Below are positions 17,948-27,341 of a DNA stretch of 64,000 nt, piece by piece. Source of the DNA: Pedobacter schmidteae. Its GTDB lineage: Bacteria > Bacteroidota > Bacteroidia > Sphingobacteriales > Sphingobacteriaceae. The notes under the pieces were generated by a model, which was given only the letters and a program-made list of their open reading frames with translations, was not told where the DNA came from and made no database searches. Where the stretch lies: positions 496,001 to 560,000 of the forward strand of contig NZ_LS999839.1 in assembly GCF_900564155.1 (NCBI RefSeq), read 5' to 3'. The translations under genes were made by a program, and so were the position numbers. How positions within the stretch are numbered: position 1 is the stretch's first letter; each line of letters begins with the position of its first letter.

Positions 17948-19156
17948 ATGAAAGTAAACACAGGTCATTTAACCTATTGCACCAACATACACCCCGGTAA
18001 AGACTGGGCGGCCGACTTTGCGGCGTTGCAGGAGAATTTCCCGCTCATAAAACAATCCGTTTCGCCTCATCAATCTTTGGGACTCGGACTAAGGCTATCA
18101 AATGCAGCGAGCATCACATTAAGTGATGAAGCTGAATTAACTGTGTTTAAGCAATGGTTAAAAGAAAATGATGCCTACGTATTTACTATGAATGGCTTCC
18201 CCTACGGGGATTTCCACCGGACTGTCGTTAAAGAAAAAGTACATGCGCCAGATTGGACCACCGACCAGCGCAAAGACTATACCATACGGCTATTCGATAT
18301 TCTCCGGTTCTTGTTGCCCAAAGGCATGGACGGAGGCATTTCCACCTCGCCGCTAAGCTATAGGCATTGGTTTAATACCGCTGAAGATTTTGAAGTTGCT
18401 AAACGAACTGCTACGCTCAATATTGTTGCCGTAGTTGAACACCTTATTGTTATTGATCGCGAAAGCGGACAGCTGCTTCACCTGGATATAGAACCCGAAC
18501 CGGATGGAATTTTGGAAACAGGAAGGGAATTTATCGATTGGTTTGAAAATGACTTATTGACATTGGGTATTCCTGTAATTGCCGATAGGTTTAACATTTC
18601 CGCTCAGGAAGCAACAAATCTTTTAAAGAAACATGTTTGTCTGTGTTATGATGTTTGTCATTTTGCCATAGGCTATGAAAACCACCATGCCGTGCTCACA
18701 GAACTGGAACAGAAAGGTATCGGGGTAGGAAAAATTCAAATTAGCGCAGCCCTGCAGGCAGATATGAGCAGTGCCGGAGCAGAAAAAGAAGCCGTAAAAG
18801 CTGGATTCTCTGTTTTTAATGAGCCCACTTATTTACATCAGGTAGTCGCATTAAAAAATGATGGAGGTTTGATCCGCTATCCTGACCTTCCCGCCGCACT
18901 CAGCGATTTTGACAATAAAGCGGTTACCCAATGGCGTTCACATTTCCATGTGCCCATTTCCATTAAAGAAATCGGACTACTGCAATCTACACAGGACGAT
19001 ATTATTACGCTACTTCAACTACAAAAGAACCAACCTTTTACGAACCACCTTGAAGTAGAAACTTATACCTGGGAGGTTTTACCAGAACAAATAAAATTAC
19101 CAATAGCCCAATCCATCAGCAATGAACTGAACTGGGTTATAGATACATTGGCTTAG
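17948..19156 (+). CDS. eboE: EboE, xylose-isomerase-like TIM-barrel protein
   Basis: The protein has 402 residues. It starts MKVNTGHLTYCTNIHPG, typical of EboE, and contains TIM-barrel metal-site candidates in LLHLDIEPEPDG (about 175-185) and LCYDVCHFAIGYENHH (about 233-248). These resemble the Glu/Asp/His ligands of the AP endonuclease 2/xylose isomerase-like superfamily. The gene starts one base after the eboD stop. In cyanobacteria EboE belongs to the set needed to deliver the scytonemin monomer to the periplasm. The reaction is unknown, and isomerase or epimerase activity on a sugar-like part of the metabolite is a guess from the fold. Confidence 0.92.
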   Translation: MKVNTGHLTYCTNIHPGKDWAADFAALQENFPLIKQSVSPHQSLGLGLRLSNAASITLSDEAELTVFKQWLKENDAYVFTMNGFPYGDFHRTVVKEKVHAPDWTTDQRKDYTIRLFDILRFLLPKGMDGGISTSPLSYRHWFNTAEDFEVAKRTATLNIVAVVEHLIVIDRESGQLLHLDIEPEPDGILETGREFIDWFENDLLTLGIPVIADRFNISAQEATNLLKKHVCLCYDVCHFAIGYENHHAVLTELEQKGIGVGKIQISAALQADMSSAGAEKEAVKAGFSVFNEPTYLHQVVALKNDGGLIRYPDLPAALSDFDNKAVTQWRSHFHVPISIKEIGLLQSTQDDIITLLQLQKNQPFTNHLEVETYTWEVLPEQIKLPIAQSISNELNWVIDTLA

Positions 19157-19169
19157 TGATATTTTTAAG

Positions 19170-20522
19170 ATGAACAAAACTGTAGTGATAGATGTGGTAG
19201 GCTTATCGGCCAACCTGATCGGAAAACATACTCCATTTCTGCAACAATACATTAAAAACAAAAAACTAAATACCATAGCTCCCATGCTACCCGCAGTAAC
19301 TACAGCGGTGCAATCCACTTATTTGACCGGCAAGCAACCTTCTGGTCATGGTATAGTTGGGAATGGGTGGTATGACCACACCGATGCAGAAATCAAATTC
19401 TGGAAACAAGCCAATAAGCTTGTACAAGCCGAAAAGATCTGGGATCGCGCCAAGCGGGAAAACCCTGACTTTACGTGTTCCAATATGTTCTGGTGGTACA
19501 ATATGTATTCCAATGCCGACTATTCGGTTACCCCAAGGCCTAACTATCTCGCCGATGGCCGGAAAATGCCCGACTGCTATTCGGAGCCGGCCGAACTGCG
19601 GGACGTTTTACAGCAAAAGCTTGGACAGTTCCCCTTGTTTAATTTCTGGGGACCGGGAGCCGATATCAAATCGTCAAAATGGATTGCGGATGCTTCAATC
19701 TTAAGCGATGAATTGTACAACCCTACTTTGACCCTGGTGTACCTCCCTCATCTGGATTATTGTCTCCAAAAATTCGGACATGACCTGGACCATATCAGCA
19801 AAGAACTGAACCAGATAGATGAGGTATTAAAAGACCTGATTGGCCATTACGAGCAAAAAAAAGCTACCGTTATTGTACTTTCCGAATATGGCATTACCCC
19901 TGTGAGCCAACCGGTTCATATCAACCGTATTTTTAGGGAGGCAGGATTATTACAGATCCGCGTTGAGCGTGGATTGGAGCTACTGGATGCAGGCGCATCC
20001 AAAGCATTTGTAGTAGCCGATCATCAAATTGCTCATGTATACCTCAACAATCCGGAGGTAAAAGATCAGGTAAAAACCCTATTGAAAAACACCCCGGGCA
20101 TTGCTTTGGTGCTGGACAAAGAAGGCCAGCAGGCGCATGGGTTAGATCATAATCGAAGCGGCGATTTTGTACTGGTAGCCCAACCCGAAAGCTGGTTTAC
20201 CTATTACTTCTGGCTGGATGATAGCAAAGCACCCGATTATGCCAGGTGTGTAGACATCCATAAAAAACCAGGCTACGATCCTGTAGAAATGTTTATGTCT
20301 TCCAAAGCCAGAGCGGCCTATAAACTGCTTAGAAAAAAAGCCGGATTCAGGTATGTCATGGATGTCATCCCACTTGATGCAACCCTGGTAAAAGGTTCAC
20401 ATGGAAGTATCAACACCCCTACTGCATTTCATCCTGTATTAATTACAGACACTCATATAAACGCCCAAAACCTGGAAGCTACAGAAGTTTACAATGTCAT
20501 CTGGAAAGCTTTGAACCTATAG
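19170..20522 (+). CDS. eboF: EboF, nucleotide-pyrophosphatase/phosphodiesterase-like enzyme
   Basis: The 450-residue protein is of the alkaline phosphatase superfamily. MNKTVVIDVVGL supplies the first metal Asp (Asp8). The segment PAVTTAVQSTYLTGKQPSGH aligns with the NPP nucleophile region PTxTxPNHxTLxTGxxPxxH, placing the catalytic Thr at residue 44. Later metal ligands are visible in LPHLDYCLQKFGHD, SEYG and GSHGS. No signal peptide is seen, so it should act in the cytoplasm. It probably removes phosphate or a nucleotide from an intermediate. It lies 13 bases after eboE. The Asn-His pair common in NPP enzymes is replaced by Val-Gln, hinting at changed specificity. The 3' end also holds the likely promoter of the next gene. 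Confidence 0.92.
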   Translation: MNKTVVIDVVGLSANLIGKHTPFLQQYIKNKKLNTIAPMLPAVTTAVQSTYLTGKQPSGHGIVGNGWYDHTDAEIKFWKQANKLVQAEKIWDRAKRENPDFTCSNMFWWYNMYSNADYSVTPRPNYLADGRKMPDCYSEPAELRDVLQQKLGQFPLFNFWGPGADIKSSKWIADASILSDELYNPTLTLVYLPHLDYCLQKFGHDLDHISKELNQIDEVLKDLIGHYEQKKATVIVLSEYGITPVSQPVHINRIFREAGLLQIRVERGLELLDAGASKAFVVADHQIAHVYLNNPEVKDQVKTLLKNTPGIALVLDKEGQQAHGLDHNRSGDFVLVAQPESWFTYYFWLDDSKAPDYARCVDIHKKPGYDPVEMFMSSKARAAYKLLRKKAGFRYVMDVIPLDATLVKGSHGSINTPTAFHPVLITDTHINAQNLEATEVYNVIWKALNL

Positions 20523-20540
20523 GAAATTTATCTATGTTTG
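20510..20540 (+). promoter_or_regulatory. Predicted Bacteroidota-type promoter of the phospholipase C gene
   Basis: TTTG at 20510-20513, a 19-base spacer and TATGTTTG at 20533-20540 match the -33 TTTG / -7 TAnnTTTG consensus exactly. The -33 box lies within the last codons of eboF and the -7 box lies 25 bases before the phospholipase ATG. Confidence 0.65.
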
Positions 20541-20565
20541 GAATACACACAACAAGGTAAACCAA

Positions 20566-22950
20566 ATGAGTTCAAGACGAGATTTTCTTAAAAAAGCAGC
20601 AATATTATCGGGTGCAGCAGGCCTGCCCAATGTGATCCCCATGTCTATCCAAAAGGCTATGGCCATTGGTGCCGATCCGGGTAGCACTTTTCAGGACGCA
20701 GAGCATATCGTATTCTTAATGCAGGAAAACCGTTCATTTGATCACATGTTTGGCAAACTGAAGGGTGTTCGTGGGTTCAACGACCCCAGGGCATATACAA
20801 AACCCGACAAAGACAAGGTATGGCTGCAAAAAGATGATAAGGGAAATACCTATGCCCCTTTCCATGTAGACATCAATAAAACGAAAATCACCTGGCAGGG
20901 TGGCCTGCCACACTCCTGGAACGACCAAGTGGCAGCACGCAACAATGGTCGCTACGATAAATGGGTACCGGTAAAAAGTGCGATGTCCTTAGGCTTTTAT
21001 GACCGAACCGACGTCCCTTTTTATTACGCAATGGCTGATGCTTTTACCATTTGTGACCACCATTTTTGCTCCTCTTTAACAGGTACAACTCCTAACCGCC
21101 TGTTTTTCTGGACCGGCACCATCCGACCAGAACAAAATGGGAAATCTATTGCTGCAGTAAACAATTCGCAGGCAGAATCGCGCGATGATGTATATATAGA
21201 CTGGCATACTTTCCCTGAACTGTTAGAAGACAACAACATCAGCTGGAAAATATACCAGAATGAACTGTGGACTTCCGACCTGAAGGGCGAGGGGGTAGAC
21301 AACTGGCTAGGCAATTATGGAGACAATGCCATTGAATATGTAAAACGTTATAACGTTAAACTTTCTGCCTATTTCAGAAAACATGGTGATCATACCTCAA
21401 AGCCGCCATTAACAGCCGAAGAAGTAAGGGCCAAATACGACAAACTAACTTCCAGGGAAAAAAACCTGATAGATAAGGCCTTTGCCACCAACATCAATGC
21501 CCCACACAATTACCTGGAGCTAGCCCCTTTTTCATTTACAGATGATAAAGGACAACAACAGACACAAAATATCCCAAAGCACGATATATTTTATCAGTTC
21601 AGGACTGATGTAGACAGTGGCAATCTGCCTACTGTATCCTGGCTAGTCGCACCAGAAAAATTCTCGGACCACACCAGTTCACCTTTATACGGTACCTGGT
21701 ATGTTTCTGAAGCAATAGATATCCTGACCAAAAATCCGGAAGTATGGAAAAAAACCATTTTCATCCTTACTTATGACGAGAACGATGGTTATTTTGACCA
21801 TATGCCTCCTTACGTAGTACCTAAACCGGATTATGCGGATACAGGCAAGGTTTCAGCTAAAATTGATGTGGCAGCAGATTATGAATTGAAAAAGGATAGC
21901 CCGATTGGTCTGGGCTACAGGGTACCTATGCTGATTGCCTCACCATGGAGCAAAGGTGGCTATGTCAACTCTCAGGTATTTGACCATACCTCCTGTCTGA
22001 TGTTTTTAGAGCATTTTCTGAGCAATAAGACCGGAAAAACCATCAGAAGCAATAACATCAGCAGCTGGCGGCGTGCCATATGTGGTAACTTAACTTCGGT
22101 GTTTCGACCGGCAACAGCCGATCCTTCGGGCATACCCACCTTATTGAAAAAAGATGAGGTTATTGTCAGCATCAACAATGCTAAAAACAAGCCAGCCCAG
22201 GTTAAACCTGATCCGTTAACGGCAGAAGAAATTGAAAAGATAAATCAACATCATGCTTTCTCGGATTTATCTCCTGCAGTTATGCCCAAGCAGGAAAAAG
22301 GAACACGTTTGGCCTGTGCGTTGCCTTATCAGCTATTTGTAAGTTGCAATCTGGATGCAAAAAAGGAAAATATTGAACTGCATTTTGAAGCTGGGAAAGG
22401 CAATTTCGGGCAAAAAATGGTACCCGTGGGTGCCCCTTTCTGTGTCTCTACCTCAGATGTTTACAAAGGAAAAGTTGGAAAAAGCTGGAATTATGCGGTA
22501 ATTGCCGGAGATCAGCTAAGCGATACGATAAAACTTGATCATTTTGCCAACCAACAGTACGACCTTAAAGTTACGGGGCCAAATGGTTTTTTCCGCCGTT
22601 TTAAAGGTGGCAAAAACGATCCTTTAGTCAACATCAACTGTGCTTATGAAAATACTGGCTTTTTAAGTAAAAAGCTAAGTGGCAACATCGAGTTGACGGT
22701 AGAAAACACGGGCGACAAAGAAATTAAGCTGGAGATTACCGATGAGGTTTATAAAAGCATTCCCGCTACGGTGATTACCCTGGCAGCCAGACAAAAGTCA
22801 AAGCTGGTCCTGGACTTAAAAAACAGTGCTTCCTGGTACGACTTCACTATAAAAATAAGTGGCAGTACATCTTTTATCCGGCAATATGCAGGGCACGTGG
22901 AAACCGGATCTGCTTCGGTAACCGATCCATTTATGGCTGGTTTGTTGTAA
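20566..22950 (+). CDS. Tat-exported phosphocholine-specific-type phospholipase C
   Basis: This is a 794-residue protein. The N-terminus MSSRRDFLKKAAILSGAAG is a twin-arginine signal, so it is exported folded. The phosphoesterase domain (about residues 40-490) begins with EHIVFLMQENRSFDHMFG, the nucleophile and metal region of the non-haemolytic phospholipase C/acid phosphatase family. It also shows FCSSLTGTTPNRLF, TYDENDGYFDHMPP and RVPMLIASPWSKGGYV. Two C-terminal beta domains follow (about 600-690 and 700-785), as in PlcN-type enzymes (DUF756). It cleaves phosphatidylcholine-like lipids or related phosphodiesters in the periplasm or outside. It is 43 bases after eboF with an apparent own promoter, so its membership in ebo is uncertain. 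Its last 20 bases overlap the convergent next gene. Confidence 0.94.
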   Translation: MSSRRDFLKKAAILSGAAGLPNVIPMSIQKAMAIGADPGSTFQDAEHIVFLMQENRSFDHMFGKLKGVRGFNDPRAYTKPDKDKVWLQKDDKGNTYAPFHVDINKTKITWQGGLPHSWNDQVAARNNGRYDKWVPVKSAMSLGFYDRTDVPFYYAMADAFTICDHHFCSSLTGTTPNRLFFWTGTIRPEQNGKSIAAVNNSQAESRDDVYIDWHTFPELLEDNNISWKIYQNELWTSDLKGEGVDNWLGNYGDNAIEYVKRYNVKLSAYFRKHGDHTSKPPLTAEEVRAKYDKLTSREKNLIDKAFATNINAPHNYLELAPFSFTDDKGQQQTQNIPKHDIFYQFRTDVDSGNLPTVSWLVAPEKFSDHTSSPLYGTWYVSEAIDILTKNPEVWKKTIFILTYDENDGYFDHMPPYVVPKPDYADTGKVSAKIDVAADYELKKDSPIGLGYRVPMLIASPWSKGGYVNSQVFDHTSCLMFLEHFLSNKTGKTIRSNNISSWRRAICGNLTSVFRPATADPSGIPTLLKKDEVIVSINNAKNKPAQVKPDPLTAEEIEKINQHHAFSDLSPAVMPKQEKGTRLACALPYQLFVSCNLDAKKENIELHFEAGKGNFGQKMVPVGAPFCVSTSDVYKGKVGKSWNYAVIAGDQLSDTIKLDHFANQQYDLKVTGPNGFFRRFKGGKNDPLVNINCAYENTGFLSKKLSGNIELTVENTGDKEIKLEITDEVYKSIPATVITLAARQKSKLVLDLKNSASWYDFTIKISGSTSFIRQYAGHVETGSASVTDPFMAGLL

Positions 22951-23194
22951 CAGGTTTTACAGTTTCTTCCTGCTTCTCGGGATCGAGTTGTACTTCATCG
23001 TCGTTTACTTTTTTAGCGAAGAGAATAGGGTATACAAACCATATTGCTCCCGCTAAAAAAAGTATGCCTGAAAGTTTAAGGATATATATGCCCCAATCTA
23101 TTTTGTTGGCCTCCATAATTTTGAAGGCAATTAATCCGATAATGCCTAAAATGATGAGGTACATGGCCTTTTGTAGTTTCAATACTTTTATCAT
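22931..23194 (-). CDS. Small two-helix membrane protein, family not recognised
   Basis: The protein has 87 residues with two hydrophobic helices (about 11-27 and 38-57) and an acidic, proline-containing tail (VNDDEVQLDPEKQEETVKPV). There are no enzyme motifs. The start ATG at 23194 is preceded by an A/T-rich region. The last 20 bases overlap the end of the convergent phospholipase gene, so each transcript runs antisense to the other at its end. Its coding character is supported by well-formed membrane helices and by the lack of any larger frame here. The function is unknown. Confidence 0.65.
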   Translation of the reverse strand: MIKVLKLQKAMYLIILGIIGLIAFKIMEANKIDWGIYILKLSGILFLAGAIWFVYPILFAKKVNDDEVQLDPEKQEETVKPVTTNQP

Positions 23195-23379
23195 AACGCA
23201 AGGATTAAGTTAGATTACAAAATATTTAACAAAAATCAAACCAGTACTGTTTTAAATAAAATTTAAGCCCTTTTGGTTGATACCTGTTATTTTTATAATA
23301 GTTTTTGTAGGTCAGACTGTAAGAAATTCGGGATTACGGCAACTTATGGGACATATGAATAACTTTAACATCAACAACC

Positions 23380-23856
23380 ATGGATGAAATACAGTTCCTA
23401 CAGCTGATTACCGAACATCAGGGAATCATCCACAAGGTGTGCCGCTTGTACCGCGACAGTAAGGAAGACCGGGAAGATTTGTTTCAGGAAATCAGTTACC
23501 AACTATGGAAGGCTCTTTCATCATTTAAGGGCGAGGCTAAATTAAGTACCTGGATTTACCGTGTTGCCTTGAATACAGCCATTGCTTCGTTTCGTAAAAA
23601 GATACCAAACATTGAGTACAGCCCCATACTACCTGATGTGCCTGAAGAAATGCAAAACGAGGAACTCGCCATTAGGCATGAGCAGCTTTTTGCCGCCTTA
23701 AAGCAGCTTGATGATGGAGAAAAAGCCATCATTACCCTTTACCTGGAGGACCTCAGCTATCAGCAAATTGCCGAAGTTATCGGCATCAACGAAAATTATG
23801 TGGGGGTAAAGCTCAACCGAATCAAAAACAAAATTCAAAAACTTTTAATCAAATAA
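23380..23856 (+). CDS. ECF-type RNA polymerase sigma factor
   Basis: This is a 158-residue protein with sigma region 2 (about 10-75: YRDSKEDREDLFQEISYQLWKALSSF, then LSTWIYRVALNTAI) and region 4 (about 100-155: GEKAIITLYLEDLSYQQIAEVIGINENYVGVKLNRIKNKI), the latter a helix-turn-helix that reads the -35 region. It is cotranscribed with a four-helix membrane protein starting three bases after its stop, which may act as its anti-sigma or membrane sensor. The 185 bases upstream are non-coding and AT-rich, and no autoregulatory promoter could be identified. Its regulon is unknown. Confidence 0.93.
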   Translation: MDEIQFLQLITEHQGIIHKVCRLYRDSKEDREDLFQEISYQLWKALSSFKGEAKLSTWIYRVALNTAIASFRKKIPNIEYSPILPDVPEEMQNEELAIRHEQLFAALKQLDDGEKAIITLYLEDLSYQQIAEVIGINENYVGVKLNRIKNKIQKLLIK

Positions 23857-23859
23857 ATC

Positions 23860-24402
23860 ATGGAATTAGATGCATTAAAATCGGTCTGGAACAAGGTAGA
23901 TGCTCCAACTAAAACTTCCGAAGAAATCAGGCAGATGTTAAAGGAGAACAATCATCCGGTACTGAAGGAGATCAGAAAACAGTTGTGGATTGAAATAATG
24001 GGTTGGTCGGCCTTCCTATTGGTTTATTACACCATGTTTGATGGAGACCAGAAACCTTTTTTCATCAATGTACTATTGGTAATTAGCGTACTATTTGCAC
24101 TGGTACACAACCTTACCGGCTACGAATTGGCCAAACACCTTAGTTTTGGGACTTCTGTTAAGGCTTCCCTATTGCATTATTTATCAAAAGTAAAAACCTA
24201 TGCGCGGATATCAATTGCTTCCCGTGTATTGTTGGTGGCGGGCTTCCTCTTATTTTTCACGTACAACATCAGCTTTAGCCCCACCAAATATATATCGATG
24301 GCGCTGGTACTTGCCGCCTTTATGATACAATTGATTGTGCTTTTCCGCATGTGGCAAAACCGGCTCAAAAAACTGAAAGCATCCATCACTGGTTTGGAGT
24401 AG
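23860..24402 (+). CDS. Membrane protein paired with ECF sigma factor, possible anti-sigma
   Basis: The 180-residue protein has a cytoplasmic N-terminal segment of about 45 residues (MELDALKSVWNKVDAPTKTS and onward), then four predicted helices (about 47-60, 68-84, 118-136 and 142-163), and a basic tail. The N-terminal start and its place directly after a sigma gene resemble Bacteroidota membrane anti-sigma partners. No zinc-binding His-x3-Cys-x2-Cys motif is seen, so it is not a ZAS-type anti-sigma. The role is inferred from position only. It ends 17 bases before the convergent transporter gene; a short hairpin (GTAGCC / GGCTAC) spans both ends. Confidence 0.7.
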   Translation: MELDALKSVWNKVDAPTKTSEEIRQMLKENNHPVLKEIRKQLWIEIMGWSAFLLVYYTMFDGDQKPFFINVLLVISVLFALVHNLTGYELAKHLSFGTSVKASLLHYLSKVKTYARISIASRVLLVAGFLLFFTYNISFSPTKYISMALVLAAFMIQLIVLFRMWQNRLKKLKASITGLE

Positions 24403-24419
24403 CCAGCCCGGACAAAAGG

Positions 24420-25610
24420 CTACGCTGTGCCTATACTAAAATAGTCCATCACCACATGTATGCTCATATAGGTCATGATCAGCACTACCAATGCGCCAAA
24501 AGCTGCAAGCCAAACCGAATGTTTATAGTCGCCCACAATCCTGGTTTTGTAGGCAGCAAACAGCAGCGTGGCCAGGGTAACCGGTAGTATAAACCCATTA
24601 ACCACACCTGCCAAAATCAGCAGGCTAACGGGCTTACCCACCCAAACAAAAATCAGGGTAGAGACCAGTATAAATGCAATAATAAGTTTATTTTCATTTC
24701 GGGCAATTAGCGGACTAAAAGATTTGACAAAAGAGACAGAAGTATAAGCGGAGCCGATTACAGAAGTAATGGCGGCCGAAAACATCACCAGACCAAACAA
24801 CCGGTACCCCAGGTTGCCCGCAGCCAGTTGAAATATGGAGCCGGTAGGATTTGAGGCGTCAATAGTCAGGCCTTTGCTAATGATGCCTAAAGAAGCCAGA
24901 AAAAGAAATACCCTGACCAGCGAAGCTACCGAAATACCCATCACTGCACTGGTACTTACCTGTGCCAAAGCGGCTTTACCTTTTATACCTGCATCCAGCA
25001 ATCGGTGCCCGCCCGAGAAAGTGATGTACCCTCCAACCGTTCCTCCTACCAGGGTAACAATGGTCATTAGATCTATTTTTAAAGGCACAATGGTGCGCAG
25101 GGCGGCTTCTGCAACCGGAGGATGTGTAGTTATGGCAATATAAATGATCACAATGATCATGATAAAGCCCATTAGCTGGGCAAACCTGTCCATCGCTTTG
25201 CCTGCTTCTTTAATCATAAAAATGGCAATAGCCATGGCAGCAGATATCAGCGCTCCGGTAATCACCGGAATGCCCAATAGTGCATTCAGCCCCAGACCTG
25301 CCCCGGCAATGTTGCCGATGTTAAAAGCTAATCCGCCCAAAACAATCAATAGCGAAATTACGCTCCCTAATCCGGGCAGCAATAAATTGGCAATATCCTG
25401 TGCCCTTTTTTCTGATACCGCAATTACCCTCCAGATGTTCAGCTGCACAGCAATATCAATCAATATAGAAGTGAGGATAACAAAACCAAAGCTTGCCCCC
25501 AACGATTGGGTAAATACCGTGGTTTGGGTTAAAAAGCCTGGCCCTATAGCCGAGGTAGCCATTAAAAAAGCTGCGCCTGCTAAAACGCTCCAGTTTATCT
25601 TATGTTTCAT
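24420..25610 (-). CDS. Nramp-fold transporter without metal motif, predicted 5-oxoproline uptake
   Basis: The 396-residue protein has about eleven membrane helices and overall Nramp similarity (AGAAFLMATSAIGPGFLTQTT at the N-terminus, SGGHRLLDAG in the loop after the fifth helix). In true Nramp metal transporters the first helix carries DPGN. Here residues 23-26 read GPGF, so the metal-binding Asp and Asn are missing. The gene starts four bases after pxpA and ends a pxpBCA operon. Bacillus subtilis has a comparable arrangement, with ycsG next to the oxoprolinase genes. The simplest reading is a secondary transporter for 5-oxoproline or a related small carboxylate. This is inference, as no transport data are visible in sequence. 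Confidence 0.85.
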   Translation of the reverse strand: MKHKINWSVLAGAAFLMATSAIGPGFLTQTTVFTQSLGASFGFVILTSILIDIAVQLNIWRVIAVSEKRAQDIANLLLPGLGSVISLLIVLGGLAFNIGNIAGAGLGLNALLGIPVITGALISAAMAIAIFMIKEAGKAMDRFAQLMGFIMIIVIIYIAITTHPPVAEAALRTIVPLKIDLMTIVTLVGGTVGGYITFSGGHRLLDAGIKGKAALAQVSTSAVMGISVASLVRVFLFLASLGIISKGLTIDASNPTGSIFQLAAGNLGYRLFGLVMFSAAITSVIGSAYTSVSFVKSFSPLIARNENKLIIAFILVSTLIFVWVGKPVSLLILAGVVNGFILPVTLATLLFAAYKTRIVGDYKHSVWLAAFGALVVLIMTYMSIHVVMDYFSIGTA

Positions 25611-25614
25611 ATGT

Positions 25615-26382
25615 TTAGGGTGCCTGCAGGCCTATGTTATCTTCTTTAAACAAGGTATGTATCTTTGCCGCAAAAGCGGCAGCATGCTCACCATCACCAT
25701 GCAAACATATGGTATCGGCTTGAATGCTAATATCGTTACCATTGGTAGTGGTCACCAATCCTTCCTTCACCATCCTTAGCGATTGCGCTACCGCCATATC
25801 CGCATCATTGATCAATGCATTTGCGGCCCTTCTGGAAGTTAAGCTGCCATTGTCCTGATAAGTCCTATCGGCAAATACCTCATTGGCGACCTTTAAACCA
25901 ATCCGACTTCCGGCCAGTATCAGCTCGCTGCCCGACAGCCCGTACAAAACCAGTAAAGGATTGATTCTATAAACCGCTTCGGCAATGGCTTCGGCCAGGT
26001 TCTTATTGGCCGCAGCCATATTGTACAATGCTCCATGAGGTTTCACATGGCGCAGCAACCCTCCTTCCGATTGTACAAAAGCATTTAAGGCACCAATCTG
26101 ATATACCACCATATCATAGGCTTCTTCGTCACTAATGGCCATTTCCCGTCTCCCAAACCCCTGCAAGTCGGGCAATCCAGGATGAGCGCCTATGGCCACC
26201 TGATATTTTAAAGCCAGCTTTACCGTTCTTTTCATTACCGCAGCATCGCCGGCATGAAAACCACAGGCAATATTGGCCGAGGTGATATAGGGGAAAATAG
26301 CTTCATCATTGCCCATTTGATAAGCTCCATAGCTTTCTCCCATATCACAGTTCAGATCTACCTTATACCTGCTGCTGTTCAT
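25615..26382 (-). CDS. pxpA: 5-oxoprolinase subunit PxpA (LamB/YcsF family)
   Basis: The 255-residue protein has the family signature [19 protein letters not shown] at residues 8-26, then [19 protein letters not shown] (37-55) and [15 protein letters not shown] (about 73-87). Together with PxpB and PxpC it forms the ATP-dependent prokaryotic 5-oxoprolinase, which opens 5-oxo-L-proline to glutamate. This clears a cyclisation by-product of glutamate and glutamine and a glutathione-cycle product. Its ATG overlaps the pxpC stop by four bases (ATGA), implying translational coupling. The length is as expected for the family. Confidence 0.95.
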   Translation of the reverse strand: MNSSRYKVDLNCDMGESYGAYQMGNDEAIFPYITSANIACGFHAGDAAVMKRTVKLALKYQVAIGAHPGLPDLQGFGRREMAISDEEAYDMVVYQIGALNAFVQSEGGLLRHVKPHGALYNMAAANKNLAEAIAEAVYRINPLLVLYGLSGSELILAGSRIGLKVANEVFADRTYQDNGSLTSRRAANALINDADMAVAQSLRMVKEGLVTTTNGNDISIQADTICLHGDGEHAAAFAAKIHTLFKEDNIGLQAP

Positions 26383-27341
26383 AAGCTACCGTATTTAAAA
26401 GTGAGTGTTTGCTTCAATTGGTTTATTAATTTTTGTTGGTCACGCAATGCTGCCTGCGCTTCAGCTAAAGTAACTAATTTAAAGCTCATGTGCGTACCGC
26501 TTTTCATTTGTGCCAGCTTGTGCAGGTCGGCCGTAATTACCTGTAACACCCTTGGATAACCTCCGGTTGTTTGATGATCGGCCATCAGCAGGATAGACGA
26601 TCCGCTTGAGGTAACCTGTATCGTTCCAAAAGTAACTGCCGAAGAAAGCATTTCTTTGGGGATGGTCATTTTTAATGCCGGTGCTTCCAGACGATAGCCC
26701 ATGCGGTCGGCCTCTGTGCTAATCACAGCTCCATTTTTCAAAAATACAGCCAGGCTTTCTTCCGTAAACAAGCCGTACTCCGGTCCTTCCATTACCCTGA
26801 TTTCATGATCCTCCAGATCGGGATATAGCTTCAGGTCGGCCGACCAATTGAATGTTTCCCCTTTATACGGATAGGTTTGTGTAAAGCTCAATACGTCATC
26901 ATTTTTTAGCATCCGGCCATTAAAACCCCCAAAGCCAGCTTTCAGATAGGTAGCATGGCTGCCCAATACTTTGGGCAAATCAAAACCACCAAAAAAGCTG
27001 AGGTAGGTGCGGCAACCTTTTACTGCGGCACCAAAACTCAGTATAGCTCCTTTGCGTACAAAAACGGGGCGCCACATTTTTATGCGCTGTCCATCCAGCA
27101 TCGGGCTCAGGTCGCCGCCGGTAATGGCCATTAGCTGGTCCGTTTCAAAAAGTAGCTTCGGTCCCATTAGGGTACATTCCAATCCTGCCGTTCCGGGCTC
27201 ATTGCCAATCAATATATTCCCAATTTGCAGGGCCAGGGTATCCATGGCCCCACTTATTACAATTCCGTCTTTCTGGTAACCTATTCTGCCCAAATCCTGT
27301 ACAGTAGTGAGCAGGCCCGCCTTTATCACCTTAATCCCCAT
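26379..27341 (-). CDS. pxpC: 5-oxoprolinase subunit PxpC (KipA / biotin-dependent-carboxylase-like)
   Basis: The 320-residue protein starts [27 protein letters not shown], typical of the C subunit. It has [17 protein letters not shown] (about 31-47), [10 protein letters not shown], and near the C-terminus [20 protein letters not shown], a strongly conserved block. It acts with PxpB as the ATP-using part of 5-oxoprolinase. In Bacillus the homologue KipA opposes the kinase inhibitor KipI. The reading frame overlaps pxpB by 11 bases and pxpA by four, so the three are one operon. No truncation is seen. Confidence 0.95.
   Translation of the reverse strand: MGIKVIKAGLLTTVQDLGRIGYQKDGIVISGAMDTLALQIGNILIGNEPGTAGLECTLMGPKLLFETDQLMAITGGDLSPMLDGQRIKMWRPVFVRKGAILSFGAAVKGCRTYLSFFGGFDLPKVLGSHATYLKAGFGGFNGRMLKNDDVLSFTQTYPYKGETFNWSADLKLYPDLEDHEIRVMEGPEYGLFTEESLAVFLKNGAVISTEADRMGYRLEAPALKMTIPKEMLSSAVTFGTIQVTSSGSSILLMADHQTTGGYPRVLQVITADLHKLAQMKSGTHMSFKLVTLAEAQAALRDQQKLINQLKQTLTFKYGSL

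Noticed and set aside
25144..25779. A 211-residue plus-strand open frame
   Set aside because: It is fully antisense to the Nramp-like transporter and pxpA, which have clear family motifs. Its composition (many Met, Ile, Ala and Pro) is what antisense of hydrophobic helices gives.
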